Assembly (NCBI GenBank): GCA_015231795.1
Contig: JADGAX010000005.1
Span: 2,154 to 66,153 of the forward strand
Origin: Alphaproteobacteria bacterium
GTDB lineage: Bacteria > Pseudomonadota > Alphaproteobacteria > Rhodospirillales > WMHbin7
DNA length: 64,000 bases
Direction of reading: 5' to 3'
Positions 1-9,408 of this stretch are shown in pieces (position 1 is the first letter of the stretch; every line of letters begins with the position of its first letter). The notes beneath the pieces were generated by a model. The model made no database searches. It worked only from the letters and a program-made list of their open reading frames with translations, and was not told the origin of the DNA. A program made the position numbers and the translations under genes.

Positions 1-27
1 CTCACACCAACGCAAAGGAGGACCGCC

Positions 28-956
28 ATGGGCGGATTCAATTCAGTCACGGAGGCGCTGCCCTCCGGGAACCGTACAACCCGTCCGGCGTGCCGCTGGG
101 CAAGGCGGCCAACAACGATGACAGCTTCGTCCTGCCCGAGACGGGCAAAGGCGGCAACTGGAGCGGCCAGGATTTGTCGCCCTCGAACGCCCTGACGCAG
201 CAGATGCAGGAAGCGGAAACTCCCGCCCAGAAACCCACATCAGCCCTCGGAAACGGCTTGCTTGGCGACATGGGCGAGGATGATCGCAAACTCAATCCCA
301 TCGTCTCGACGCTGACCAAGGAACATCCCAAAAATCCTGTGCGTCTGCAGGGCGGCTTGTTGGGCGAGCCGAGCCAACTACAACGGCCCGTAAAGCCGCC
401 CGACCCTTTCTCAGAGTTGGGCGACCTGCCAAAACTGCGCAAGTTATGGACGGCTCGCCGCATCGACAGCGAAAAACGCGCCATGCACGACAACTGGGCG
501 CGCCTCATCAACAGCACGCAGGATTTCGGCGGCATCATTCCCACCTTCAAACGCCATATCGAGACGAATGGAGAAACCGGTCGGGCCGACGTGGCCGACA
601 TGATCGGGCGCGTTTCGCAAAGCAATCCCGATCACGCCCGCTTCTTCCAGCGCGAGCTTGCAACGGCGCTGGGCGGCGAGATCATTCAAGCCCGCAGGAT
701 GGACGAGCCGGTGGAGAATGCTGGCCTGTTGGGTGAAGCGAAATCCAATCGTTTCAGCGATCCGGACTTCGAGAAAAGCTATTGGCGCAGCGCCGAGGCC
801 TACAAGGCCGAGTTCGAAAAGCGGCAGAGGGAGTTTATGAAAGAGGCGGATATGCGCGTCTATCCGCAACATCCTGTTCAGCCTGCTCGCCATCGCCATT
901 TGGGCGGTGGAATGAAGCCCTCACGGGAAAGAAGACCGCACCGTCAGACGATCTGA
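28..956 (+). CDS. Unknown protein, reading frame probably broken twice
   Basis: Not recognised. The main open frame runs from GTG 90 to a stop at 954-956 (288 residues): polar, rich in Q/E/K, with a charged helical part near its end (residues about 220-255). Two things suggest that the annotated ends are wrong. A near-perfect ribosome site (AAGGAGG, 15-21) sits six bases before ATG 28, but that frame closes near 195 and is shifted relative to the main frame. At the 3' end the main frame reads low-quality Pro/Arg/His sequence, while the frame of ATG 28 re-opens and encodes a hydrophobic tail (ILFSLLAIAIWAVE) ending with TGA at 913-915. A protein of about 295 residues with a C-terminal membrane anchor would need one frameshift near 60-90 and a compensating one near 841-862. 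The main frame is also open upstream to the window edge, so a start outside the window is possible. Function unknown. Confidence 0.5.
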
Positions 957-1891
957 TAGAGCAGCGGCTCGCCCGCCAACAGGCGGCGGCAGTTTTCGGC
1001 CGCCACCGTCACCGAGCGGGCCAGGGTTTCCGACGTCAACCAAGCAGCATGCGGCGATAGCGTGACGTTGGGAAGGTCAAGTAACGGGTGGTTCTTGCGC
1101 AAGGGTTCGTCTTCGAACACGTCAAGGGCGGCGTTTAATCGGCCCGCCGTCAACAAATCGATCAGCGCCGTTTCGTCGATTAGGCCGCCCCTGGCCGTAT
1201 TGACCAGCAGCGCGCCTTGGCGCATGCATTCAAGTCGGCGACGGTTCAAGATATGGCGCGTGCCGTCGCTAAGCGGCAAATGCAAGGATACGATGTCGCT
1301 TTCTTCCATCAAGGAGTCGAGCTGTCGCCACTCGGCGATGCCTTCGTTCTCGGGTTTGGGCAAACGGGTCCAATAAAGCAGCCTGGCGCCCATCATTTTC
1401 AGAATCGGCGCCAAGCGCCTGGGCACGGCGCCAAATCCCACAAGACCTACGGTGCGCCCACCCACTTCGCACAAATGTTCAAGTTCCGAGGCTGGTATCT
1501 GCCAGCGCCCGTCTTCGCGCAGCAAACGATCGGTCGCCGCCAGCCTGCGCAAACCCGCCAGCATCAAGCCCAGGGTCATTTCGGCAACCGCAGGCGCGTT
1601 GATTCCCGGCATGTTGGCGACCGCGACGCCGCGTTCGCGGGCAGCTTCGATATCGATGGTGTTAAGGCCAGTGCCGATTTTTTGAACCAAGCGCAACTTG
1701 GGCGCATTGGCCAGGGTTTGAGCCGTCACCGGCTTTAGCACATGCCACAGCACTTCGGCTTCCGGCAACAGGCGGGAAAAGCGTTGCTCGTCGCTTTCGG
1801 CGCAAAAGGCGACCTCGATCGATTCATGCGCCAAACGCGCGATCTTGGACGCCAAGCCGGGGCCGGGTTCGAAATGAAAGAGAACCTTCAA
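944..1891 (-). CDS. D-2-hydroxyacid dehydrogenase family protein
   Basis: NAD(P)-dependent oxidoreductase of the D-isomer 2-hydroxyacid dehydrogenase family (315 residues, usual length), cytoplasmic, reducing a 2-keto acid such as glyoxylate or hydroxypyruvate; the substrate cannot be read from the sequence. The Rossmann part contains GLVGFGAVPRR (about 149-159), where the usual third glycine is a proline. The catalytic set is visible: Arg in NTARGGLID (R234), Glu in DVFEDEP (about 262) and His in SPHAAW (H281). It is the last gene of the long minus-strand run, 21 bases beyond the DUF4167 stop. Family assignment is firm; physiological substrate is not. Confidence 0.85.
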   Translation of the reverse strand: MKVLFHFEPGPGLASKIARLAHESIEVAFCAESDEQRFSRLLPEAEVLWHVLKPVTAQTLANAPKLRLVQKIGTGLNTIDIEAARERGVAVANMPGINAPAVAEMTLGLMLAGLRRLAATDRLLREDGRWQIPASELEHLCEVGGRTVGLVGFGAVPRRLAPILKMMGARLLYWTRLPKPENEGIAEWRQLDSLMEESDIVSLHLPLSDGTRHILNRRRLECMRQGALLVNTARGGLIDETALIDLLTAGRLNAALDVFEDEPLRKNHPLLDLPNVTLSPHAAWLTSETLARSVTVAAENCRRLLAGEPLLYQIV

Positions 1892-1912
1892 GGGGCGCCT
1901 CTTCCCGACCGA

Positions 1913-2347
1913 TCAATCGACGGAAACTGGCTCGACGGGCTGGTTGCGGCCGATGGGTTCGACCGTCGCTTCGCCCTGAGCCTCGACGCCCTGTTCGCCC
2001 TCGCCCTCGCCGTCATTCTCATCGCCGATATGCGGCTGGTCGTCGGCTGGAGTCGACATCATGGGGCGGCGCTGTTGCTGACCCGCCTGCTGATTCATGC
2101 TGTTGATGACCCGGTAGTAATGTTCGGCATGCTGATAGAAGTTTTCAGCGGCGATGCGGTCGCCCGCCGCCTGGGCATCCCTGGCCAGTTGCAGATACTT
2201 TTCCAGCACCTGATGGGCATTGCCGCGAACCCTTATGTCGGGGCCGTTGCTGTCGAATGTCTGCGGGCGCATCGGCATATGCTTCTTGCCGTTATTATTG
2301 TGCCCATGACCCCCGTGGCCGCGTCCACGAGAGCGTTTATTGTTCAT
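1913..2347 (-). CDS. DUF4167 domain protein
   Basis: A 144-residue protein of a small alphaproteobacterial family of unknown function. The N-terminus is very basic and Gly/His/Asn-rich (RSRGRGHGGHGHNNNGKKH), followed by a conserved core around residues 35-85 (VLEKYLQLARDAQAAGD, then a Tyr-rich segment AEHYYR), and an acidic disordered tail. The basic start suggests nucleic-acid or ribosome contact, which is inference only. ATG 2347 is chosen because the family begins MNNKR or similar and upstream in-frame sequence is low complexity. It lies downstream of prmC in the same direction, an order I recall from other Rhodospirillales. Confidence 0.85.
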   Translation of the reverse strand: MNNKRSRGRGHGGHGHNNNGKKHMPMRPQTFDSNGPDIRVRGNAHQVLEKYLQLARDAQAAGDRIAAENFYQHAEHYYRVINSMNQQAGQQQRRPMMSTPADDQPHIGDENDGEGEGEQGVEAQGEATVEPIGRNQPVEPVSVD

Positions 2348-2548
2348 CGGTTGGCCGTTCAAGTCTTTGGTTTCCCTAATTATCGCGCACCTTGACCGAA
2401 ATGGTCGTAACGGCAAGCCAGTCGCGCTGGAAAAGCGAACCGCGGTGCTGGAGGTCACTTGCACGCATCCGGAGCTGGCTCAACGCCGCGTGCCTTGATG
2501 AACCCAACCTAGCGCCAAGCAATCGGTTTTCCAACCGTTTTTTTCGCC

Positions 2549-3400
2549 TTATCCTCGGTTTTCGACCAGAATCGCCCGTTCCACCCCGCCAAGGTCTGCA
2601 TGCAACCCCAGAAGGTCAAGGCCCGCAGCGCCCAGCAGAGTGGAAACCTCCGCGGCCTGACCGGCCCCCAGTTCCAGCACGGCGATGCCCTTGGGGGCCA
2701 ATAGCCGCTTCAAATCCACAGCGATCCGTCGATAGGCGGCCAGACCGTCGCCGCCGCCGTCCAACGCTAGGCGTGGCTCATATAGCGCCACTTCGGGTTC
2801 AAGTCCGTCGATCTGTCGGCTGGGAATATAGGGGGGATTCGAGACGATCAGATCGAAGGAACCGTCCAGACCCTGCCCCCAATCGCCTATTTGAAAGCGG
2901 GTTCTGGCGTCGAAACCCAGCCTGGCCGCGTTCGCCGCCGCCAATTGGACGGCATCGGGATTCTTATCGACGCCAAGCCCCGTCGCATTCGGATATTCGG
3001 CGATGAGCGCCAGCAAAAGGCATCCCGTGCCGGTTCCCAGATCAAGGACCTGCAAAGGCAGGCTGCGCTCGGGCCAATGGGCGATCACCGCTTCGATCAG
3101 CGTTTCGCTGTCGGGGCGGGGTATCAATCCGGCTTCGCCCATCATCAGATCCAGCGACCAGAAGTCCCAATGACCGATCAGCCGCTGCAAGGGTTCGCGC
3201 TGGCATCTGCGCCCAAGCAGCGTTTCGAAAATGGCTTGTTGCTCAGGCCCGACGTCAAGACGCGACGACAGGCCCAACTCGCCCAAGCGCAGGCCCAGCG
3301 CAAAAGCCAGAAGATAGCGGGCGTCAAGCTGCGCCGCCTCAACGCCCGCCGCCGCCAGGCGCCGACTGGCCGCCTTCAGGATATCTTGCGAGCAGTTCAT
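2549..3400 (-). CDS. prmC: Peptide chain release factor N5-glutamine methyltransferase
   Basis: Methylates the glutamine of the GGQ motif of release factors RF1 and RF2 using S-adenosylmethionine. The 283-residue protein has the N-terminal helical domain (about 1-75), SAM motif I LDLGTGTG (119-126) and the hallmark NPPY (188-191) that binds the target glutamine. It starts four bases inside the end of prfA (ATGA overlap), so enzyme and substrate are translationally coupled, the standard prfA-prmC arrangement. A gap of 200 bases follows before DUF4167. Confidence 0.95.
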   Translation of the reverse strand: MNCSQDILKAASRRLAAAGVEAAQLDARYLLAFALGLRLGELGLSSRLDVGPEQQAIFETLLGRRCQREPLQRLIGHWDFWSLDLMMGEAGLIPRPDSETLIEAVIAHWPERSLPLQVLDLGTGTGCLLLALIAEYPNATGLGVDKNPDAVQLAAANAARLGFDARTRFQIGDWGQGLDGSFDLIVSNPPYIPSRQIDGLEPEVALYEPRLALDGGGDGLAAYRRIAVDLKRLLAPKGIAVLELGAGQAAEVSTLLGAAGLDLLGLHADLGGVERAILVENRG

Positions 3401-4461
3401 TCCATCTCGGCCAGACGCGATGCCTGATGCGCGGAAATCAGGGCGTCGATGATTTCCTCAAGCTCGCCCATCATCACGCGGTCGATCTTGTAAAGCGTCA
3501 GGTTGATGCGGTGGTCGGTCACCCGGCCTTGCGGGAAGTTGTAGGTGCGGATGCGTTCGGAGCGGTCGCCCGATCCAACCTGAGTCTTGCGGTTGGCGGC
3601 CCGCTCGGAATCGACCTTTTCGCGCTCGATGTCGTACAGCCTGGCCCGCAGCAACTTCATCGCCTTGGCCTTGTTCTTGTGCTGGCTTTTCTCTTCCTGG
3701 CAAGCCACGGCAAGGCCGGTGGGAAGATGGGTGACGCGCACCGCCGAATCCGTGGTGTTGACGTGCTGGCCGCCAGCGCCCTGGCTTCGATACACATCGA
3801 CGCGCAGGTCCTTGTCTTCGATCTTGATGTCCACTTCCTCGGCTTCGGGCAATACGGCCACCGTTGCCGCCGATGTATGGATGCGCCCGCCTGCCTCGGT
3901 GGCCGGAACGCGCTGGACGCGATGGACGCCCGATTCGAACTTAAGCCTGGCGAACACGCCCTGGCCTGAAATCTCTGCCGAACCTTCCTTCATGCCGCCG
4001 ATCCCGGTATCGCTGACTTCCAGAATCTCGAACCGCCAGCCATGCAATTGGGCGTATCGCTGATACATGCGAAACAGTTCGCCCGCGAACAAAGCGGCTT
4101 CCTCGCCGCCCGTGCCCGCGCGCACTTCCAAGATGGCGTTGCGCTCGTCGGCCTCGTCCTTGGGCAGCAGCATCAGGCGCATCTGATGCTCAAGTCCGGG
4201 CAATGATTCCTTGAGCGCGTAATATTCCTCGCCGGCCAGTTCGCGCATGCCCGCATCGTCGCTTTTCATCATGGCTTCCGCGTCGGCCATGTCGGCCCTG
4301 GCCTTGCGAAAGGCCTTCACCGCTTCGACCACCGGCACCAGATCGGCCAGTTCCTTCGACACTTTTCCAAAAGTCTGGGCATCGACCTGGCCGGAGGACA
4401 AGGATGCCTCCAGTTCATCATGGCGCATCAGCACGCGGTCGAGATTGGCATCCAGATTCAC
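3397..4461 (-). CDS. prfA: Peptide chain release factor 1
   Basis: Class I release factor recognising UAA and UAG. Length 354 is normal. The codon-recognition tripeptide PAT (186-188, in RVPATEAGG) marks it as RF1 rather than RF2, and the catalytic GGQ is at 230-232 (GAGGQHVN). It overlaps the end of hemA by four bases and the start of prmC by four bases, so hemA-prfA-prmC behave as one translational unit, an order also known from enterobacteria. Confidence 0.97.
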   Translation of the reverse strand: MNLDANLDRVLMRHDELEASLSSGQVDAQTFGKVSKELADLVPVVEAVKAFRKARADMADAEAMMKSDDAGMRELAGEEYYALKESLPGLEHQMRLMLLPKDEADERNAILEVRAGTGGEEAALFAGELFRMYQRYAQLHGWRFEILEVSDTGIGGMKEGSAEISGQGVFARLKFESGVHRVQRVPATEAGGRIHTSAATVAVLPEAEEVDIKIEDKDLRVDVYRSQGAGGQHVNTTDSAVRVTHLPTGLAVACQEEKSQHKNKAKAMKLLRARLYDIEREKVDSERAANRKTQVGSGDRSERIRTYNFPQGRVTDHRINLTLYKIDRVMMGELEEIIDALISAHQASRLAEME

Positions 4462-5702
4462 CCGTTCTTCTCCTCGTCCTTAAGGCCGAAGATTTCCTCA
4501 AGCAGGCGTTCGGCCGCCGTCAGCGCCTCTTGGCCGCGCAAAGCCTCGCTGGGCGCGTGCAGCAAGCGGTTCATCATCAGTTGGGTCGCCCTGGCGGCGT
4601 CGCCACCGGCTTCGATCAGGGCGCGTTCGCGCTCGGCCTCGAAATGGCTGCGCAGCCGCACGATCAAGGGTGCCGCCGCGCGGCCCGCCTGGTCTTTCAG
4701 ATAGGCGGCCACTTCTTCATCGATCAACGTCCAGGCGGCCTGGGATTCGCGCACGCGATGCGAAATGCCTTCCTCGGCCACGCGCTCAAGATCGTCGAGA
4801 TCGTAGAGAAAGGCGTCGTCAACCCGCTCCACCGCCGCATCGACGTCGCCGGGAATCGACAGATCGAGAATCAGCATCGGCTTGCGCTTGCGCTTTTTCA
4901 GCGCCGCCTGCACGCGGGGCGCATCGATGGCGGGCAGCGGCGCGGACAGGGCGATGAGCGCCACGTCGGCCTGCGACAACAGCCAGATCAGATCGTCATA
5001 GGGCGCGCTGGGAACGTCGAACTGACGGGCCAGCGCCAAGGCTCTGGCCGGGCGCGGCGCCGACACCAGAAGATGGCCAACGCCCGCCTTGATGAAACTT
5101 TCGGCCACCAATTGGCCCATGTCGCCATCGCCCAGCAGCACGGCGGTATTGTTCTTGAAGTCGCCGAACATGTCGCGCCCCACGGCAACCGCCGCCGCCG
5201 CCAGCGAAACCGGACGCTCGCCGATCTTGGTTTCGCCGCGCACGCGCTTGGCGGCAGCGAAGGTGGCTTGCAGCAAGCCGTCCAATTCCTGGCCGATCTT
5301 GCCGGTCTCGCGGGCGATGCGATGGGCGGCCTTCACCTGACCCAGCACCTGCGGCTCTCCGATGACCAGACTATCCAGGCCCGAGGCGACGGCGAACAAG
5401 TGGCGGACCAGGGATTCGCCGCTTTTCACATAGGTTTGCGGCTCAAGCGCCGCAGCCTCGATCCCCGCCCGGTCGGCCAGAAAGGAAAGCATGCGCGGCG
5501 CCAGCGTCTCAAGATCGCCGTAGCTTATAATTTCCACCCGATCGCAGGTGGCCAGATACATCGCCTGATCAAGGCCAAGGTCATTGAGAATGGCCGGTAT
5601 GTCGGCGTCTTCCGCAAAGAGCGCGTCGCGCAAACTGAGCGGCGCCGAGCGGTGATTGGCGCCGACGAGAACGAATGCGTCTTGGGAAGGTCCCTCGCCC
5701 AC
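4458..5702 (-). CDS. hemA: Glutamyl-tRNA reductase
   Basis: First committed step of C5-pathway tetrapyrrole synthesis: reduces Glu-tRNA to glutamate-1-semialdehyde with NADPH. 414 residues. The catalytic cysteine is C53 within ATCDRVEII; the [10 protein letters not shown] block and the nucleotide-binding region [10 protein letters not shown] are present, followed by the C-terminal dimerisation helices. Translation starts with GTG 5702, six bases after the hisS stop. A C5-pathway enzyme is notable because many alphaproteobacteria use the ALA synthase (Shemin) route; no ALA synthase lies in this window. Confidence 0.93.
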   Translation of the reverse strand: MGEGPSQDAFVLVGANHRSAPLSLRDALFAEDADIPAILNDLGLDQAMYLATCDRVEIISYGDLETLAPRMLSFLADRAGIEAAALEPQTYVKSGESLVRHLFAVASGLDSLVIGEPQVLGQVKAAHRIARETGKIGQELDGLLQATFAAAKRVRGETKIGERPVSLAAAAVAVGRDMFGDFKNNTAVLLGDGDMGQLVAESFIKAGVGHLLVSAPRPARALALARQFDVPSAPYDDLIWLLSQADVALIALSAPLPAIDAPRVQAALKKRKRKPMLILDLSIPGDVDAAVERVDDAFLYDLDDLERVAEEGISHRVRESQAAWTLIDEEVAAYLKDQAGRAAAPLIVRLRSHFEAERERALIEAGGDAARATQLMMNRLLHAPSEALRGQEALTAAERLLEEIFGLKDEEKNG

Positions 5703-5708
5703 GTCCGC

Positions 5709-6962
5709 CTACTTGCCGCGAAGGCGTGAAACCAGCGCCTCGAGGGCCACTTCTTCCTGACTGCCGCTGTCAAGATCGCGAACAGTGGCCACACCCTTGG
5801 CCAATTCATCGTCGCCCAGAATGACCGCCGTGCTGGCGCGCGCCTTGTCGGCGCGCTTCATCCGCTTGCCCAGATTTCCCGAATAGCCCATCTCGACGGC
5901 GATGCCCAGCCTGCGCAATTGGCCCGACAATTTAAGCGCATGTCGTTGCGCCGCCTCGCCCATCGGCAGCAGGGCCACGGGGCGGGGCGCAGGTTCCATT
6001 TGCTGGCCCAGTTCCGCCGACAGCATCGACAAGCGCTCGACGCCAGCCGCCCAGCCGATGCCCGGCGTTTGCGGCCCGCCCATGGTGGAAATCAACGTGT
6101 CGTAACGCCCACCCGCCAGCACCGTGCCCTGACTGCCCAGAGCGGTGGTGGTGAATTCGAAAGCGGTATGGCCGTAATAATCCAGCCCTCGCACCAATCG
6201 TTCGTTCACGACGTAGGGTACGTCCAGCGCGTTCAGTCCTTCTTGCACCTTGGCGAAAAAGTCGCGCGACGCGTCGTTCAGATGTTGCGACAAAAGCGGT
6301 GCGTTGGCCACGATCTTGCGGTCGCCTTCGTCCTTCGAATCAAGAATGCGCAAGGGATTCTTGGCAAGCCGATTGCGGCTGTCCTCGCTCAGTCCCCCAA
6401 GATGGTCCGACAGATAGGCGACCAGTTCCTTGCGATAGGCTTCGCGGCTTTCAAGATCGCCCAGCGTGTTCATTTCAAGCGTGGTGTGGCTTCCGATGCC
6501 CAGATCGTCGAGCAGGTGGCGCGCCATGGCGATCACCTCGACATCGGCATCGGGCTTTTCGACCCCCAGAAGCTCGACCCCCACCTGATGGAACTGGCGC
6601 AGGCGCCCCTTTTGCGGACGTTCGTGGCGAAACATCGGACCGCGATAGAACAGTTTCAACGGCAGATGCTGGGCCAGTCCGCCCGAAATGAAGGCGCGGC
6701 ACACGCCTGCCGTTCCCTCGGGACGAAGGGTCAGCGAATCGCCGCCCTTGTCGGTGAAGGTGTACATCTCCTTGGTCACGATGTCGGACGTGTCGCCCAG
6801 CGTACGGGCGAAAACGTCGGTGAACTCGAAGATGGGCGTCACGATCTCGCCAAAGCCGTAGAGAGAGGTGATGGCGAAGGCGCGTTCCTCGACATGACGG
6901 TGACGCCTAGCTTCGTCGGGCAACAGATCGTGGGTGCCGCGAACGGGCTGTAGCGCCGCCAT
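5709..6962 (-). CDS. hisS: Histidine-tRNA ligase
   Basis: Charges tRNA-His. The 417-residue class II synthetase shows motif 2 (FYRGPMFRHERPQKGR), the histidine-specific LVRGLDYYGHTAFEF and motif 3 (GWAAGVERL), then a C-terminal anticodon-binding domain. The complete motif 2 and histidine loop argue against the catalytically dead paralogue HisZ. It overlaps the ispG stop by one base (TGATG), continuing the conserved rodZ-ispG-hisS order known from gammaproteobacteria. Confidence 0.95.
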   Translation of the reverse strand: MAALQPVRGTHDLLPDEARRHRHVEERAFAITSLYGFGEIVTPIFEFTDVFARTLGDTSDIVTKEMYTFTDKGGDSLTLRPEGTAGVCRAFISGGLAQHLPLKLFYRGPMFRHERPQKGRLRQFHQVGVELLGVEKPDADVEVIAMARHLLDDLGIGSHTTLEMNTLGDLESREAYRKELVAYLSDHLGGLSEDSRNRLAKNPLRILDSKDEGDRKIVANAPLLSQHLNDASRDFFAKVQEGLNALDVPYVVNERLVRGLDYYGHTAFEFTTTALGSQGTVLAGGRYDTLISTMGGPQTPGIGWAAGVERLSMLSAELGQQMEPAPRPVALLPMGEAAQRHALKLSGQLRRLGIAVEMGYSGNLGKRMKRADKARASTAVILGDDELAKGVATVRDLDSGSQEEVALEALVSRLRGK

Positions 6963-8074
6963 CAGGCTGCTCCTTTCTTTTCAGCGCGCAATTGCGCCGC
7001 CTTGGCTTCGACCAATTCGACCAGATGATCGACCAAATGTTCTTCATCAATATTGTGATCGGGCTTGCCGCCGATATACACCTTGTGCGCCTCGGCCCCG
7101 CCGCCGGTGACGCCGATGTCGGTCTCCCTGGCCTCGCCGGGGCCGTTGACCACGCAGCCGATGACCGACAGCGACACCGGCTCGGCGATGTGGGCCAAGC
7201 GATTTTCCAACACTTCAACGGTCTTGATCACGTCGAAACCCTGACGAGCGCAGGTGGGACAGGAAACGATGCGCACGCCGCGATGGCGCAGATCGAGTGT
7301 TTTCAAAATGTCGAAACCGACCTTGACCTCTTCCACCGGGTCAGCGGACAGGGAAACGCGCAATGTGTCGCCAATGCCTTCCCACAGCAAAGCACCGATG
7401 CCGATCGCCGATTTCACGGTGCCTGCACGCAAGCCCCCCGCTTCGGTGATGCCTAAATGCAAAGGATAGTCACAGGCCTTGGCCAGGCCGCGGTAAGCGG
7501 CCACTGCCAGGAAGACGTCAGACGCTTTCACGCTGATCTTGATGTCGTGGAAATCCTCGTCTTCAAGATACTGGGCGTGTTCCAAGGCGCTTTCCACCAG
7601 GGCGGCGGGCGTCGGCTCGCCGAACTTCTCAAGCAGATGCTTTTCCAGCGAGCCTGCATTGACGCCGATGCGGATCGAGCAGCCGTGATCCCTGGCCGCC
7701 TTCACCACTTCGCGCACCTTGTCCTGGCCGCCGATATTGCCGGGATTGATGCGCAGGCAGGCCGCCCCGGCCTTCGCCGCCTCGATGGCGCGCTTATAGT
7801 GAAAATGAATGTCGGCCACGATGGGCACATTGGCCGCCTTCACGATGTCGGCCAGCGCGGCTGTCGATTCCTCGTCGGGGCAGGAAACGCGAACGATGTC
7901 CACGCCCGCCTCTTCCATGCGCCGAATCTGGTCGATGGTGGCCTTGGCGTTCGAGGTCAGCGTGTTGGTCATGGATTGCACGCTGATCGGAGCGCCCGCG
8001 CCGACCGCGACGGGGCCAACCTGAATGCGCCGACTTGCACGGCGTTGAATGAAGCGGTAGGGACGAAGACTCAT
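6962..8074 (-). CDS. ispG: 4-hydroxy-3-methylbut-2-enyl diphosphate synthase (flavodoxin)
   Basis: Penultimate enzyme of the MEP isoprenoid pathway; converts MEcPP to HMBPP with a 4Fe-4S cluster. 370 residues with a TIM-barrel N-terminal half (ISVQSMTNT near residue 30) and the cluster cysteines C272, C275 (SCPTCARQG) and C307 ([11 protein letters not shown]), with the ligand Glu at 314. It follows the rodZ-like gene by 43 bases and is coupled to hisS. Confidence 0.96.
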   Translation of the reverse strand: MSLRPYRFIQRRASRRIQVGPVAVGAGAPISVQSMTNTLTSNAKATIDQIRRMEEAGVDIVRVSCPDEESTAALADIVKAANVPIVADIHFHYKRAIEAAKAGAACLRINPGNIGGQDKVREVVKAARDHGCSIRIGVNAGSLEKHLLEKFGEPTPAALVESALEHAQYLEDEDFHDIKISVKASDVFLAVAAYRGLAKACDYPLHLGITEAGGLRAGTVKSAIGIGALLWEGIGDTLRVSLSADPVEEVKVGFDILKTLDLRHRGVRIVSCPTCARQGFDVIKTVEVLENRLAHIAEPVSLSVIGCVVNGPGEARETDIGVTGGGAEAHKVYIGGKPDHNIDEEHLVDHLVELVEAKAAQLRAEKKGAA

Positions 8075-8117
8075 GACGTCAGAAGCTCCGGACGCAGACG
8101 CCTGCGCCTTTTAGCGT

Positions 8118-9368
8118 TTAGGGATTGCCTGCCTTGATGCGTTCGGGATCGAGCGCTATGTCGCGCCTGACCGACCCCGAAGGGCCAAGGCTGGGCGTGG
8201 ACAATGCGCCGTCAACGCTGGCCGAAAGCGCCCCGGCATCGCCGGTGGTCAACGACAGTTTGCCCATGCCGGTGGGAACGCGATAGGTGTCGCCCTTTTT
8301 CATGAGGCGGGTCGCCACCAGATTGCCCTTTTCGTCGCGCACCTGAATCCAACTGTCCGAGTTGGCCTTCAAGACCACGCGCACTTCGCCTTCTGTCTGC
8401 CCATAGACCTTTGGCGAGCGCGATGCCTCGTCGCTTGGCGCATTGGCCTCGCCCGCAGGCGCCGGGGCCGGAGCGGGTTGGGCGGCCGCCGGTCCGGTTG
8501 ACGCCGGAGAAGCAGGCGTTTTCATTTCGCTTTGCATCGCCGTTCTAGGCTGGGCGGAAATCGCCAATCCGCCCATGCCCTGGCTGGACGGCAAGGGCAT
8601 CGGCGTCTGTCCGGGCGTCAAGGCGCCCGGCTTGCCCGGCTCGATGCGCGGCGGCTCGGGCTTCTTGGGCGCTGCGGCTTCGACCGCCTCGGGCTTGGCA
8701 AGCGCCGGTTCCGCCTTCTTCTCCGGGACCGGTTCAACCTTGGGCATCGCGGGCTCGACCGGTTTCGCCTCGGCCTTTTCCGCGGGCTTTTCGACCGGCT
8801 TCGCGGCCTCGGTCACGGCAGGCGGCGGCGAGGCCGGGCTGGGGCTTGACGCCTCTTCGGCGCGTTCGTCCTTCTTGGCGGCGTCATCCGACTTGGCCAA
8901 CTGATCGGGGACTTCGGGAACGGATTCGGCCACCGGACGGTTGGCCGAAGAGAAGGCGTACCAGCCGCCATAGACCAGAACGCCCAAGGCCAAAGCCGCC
9001 GCCGCCAATGCGCCGCTGGGCAGGCGTCTTTCGCTGGCCGGCGATGGAAACACCAGTTCTTTCTTGGACGTAGCGGCGCCCGAGGTTTCGGCGCGGTAGC
9101 GGCGCACCACCTCTTCGGAATCGAGGCCCAGAAAATCGGCATAACTGCGCACGAAGCCTAGGGCATAGGTGGGGCCGGGCAAATCCTCGTAACGGCCATC
9201 CTCGATCGCCTGCAAGAACAGCTGGCGGATTCTGAGGGCCTGCGACACTTGCTTCAGGTCTTGGCCCATGCGCGTGCGCGTGGCCTTCAAGAGAGCGCCC
9301 ACGCTGGAGGACGGCGCCTGTCTTGCCTGCTGTTCGGCTGTCTGTTCTTCGGTATCGCTCACGGCCAT
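8118..9368 (-). CDS. rodZ: RodZ-like cytoskeletal membrane protein (HTH_25, DUF4115)
   Basis: Bitopic inner-membrane protein, 416 residues. Order: N-terminal helix-turn-helix of the RodZ type (about 22-95, LKATRTRMGQDLKQVSQALR), one membrane span (about 118-138), a long Pro/Ala/Lys/Glu-rich periplasmic linker (about 145-315), and a C-terminal DUF4115 beta domain (about 325-405, WIQVRDEKGNLVATRLMKKG). In other bacteria RodZ links MreB to the cell-wall elongation machinery; here that role is inferred from architecture and from its position directly upstream of ispG-hisS, as in Escherichia coli. Starts 40 bases after ptsP ends. Confidence 0.88.
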   Translation of the reverse strand: MAVSDTEEQTAEQQARQAPSSSVGALLKATRTRMGQDLKQVSQALRIRQLFLQAIEDGRYEDLPGPTYALGFVRSYADFLGLDSEEVVRRYRAETSGAATSKKELVFPSPASERRLPSGALAAAALALGVLVYGGWYAFSSANRPVAESVPEVPDQLAKSDDAAKKDERAEEASSPSPASPPPAVTEAAKPVEKPAEKAEAKPVEPAMPKVEPVPEKKAEPALAKPEAVEAAAPKKPEPPRIEPGKPGALTPGQTPMPLPSSQGMGGLAISAQPRTAMQSEMKTPASPASTGPAAAQPAPAPAPAGEANAPSDEASRSPKVYGQTEGEVRVVLKANSDSWIQVRDEKGNLVATRLMKKGDTYRVPTGMGKLSLTTGDAGALSASVDGALSTPSLGPSGSVRRDIALDPERIKAGNP

Positions 9369-9408
9369 GCACCTTTCGCCACTTGCCTATTCTTGTTTAG
9401 CAAGAATT

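Noticed and set aside
5709-6962. HisZ instead of HisS, since hisG is the short form
   Set aside because: Motif 2, the histidine loop LVRGLDYYGH and the C-terminal anticodon domain are intact, as in a working synthetase.
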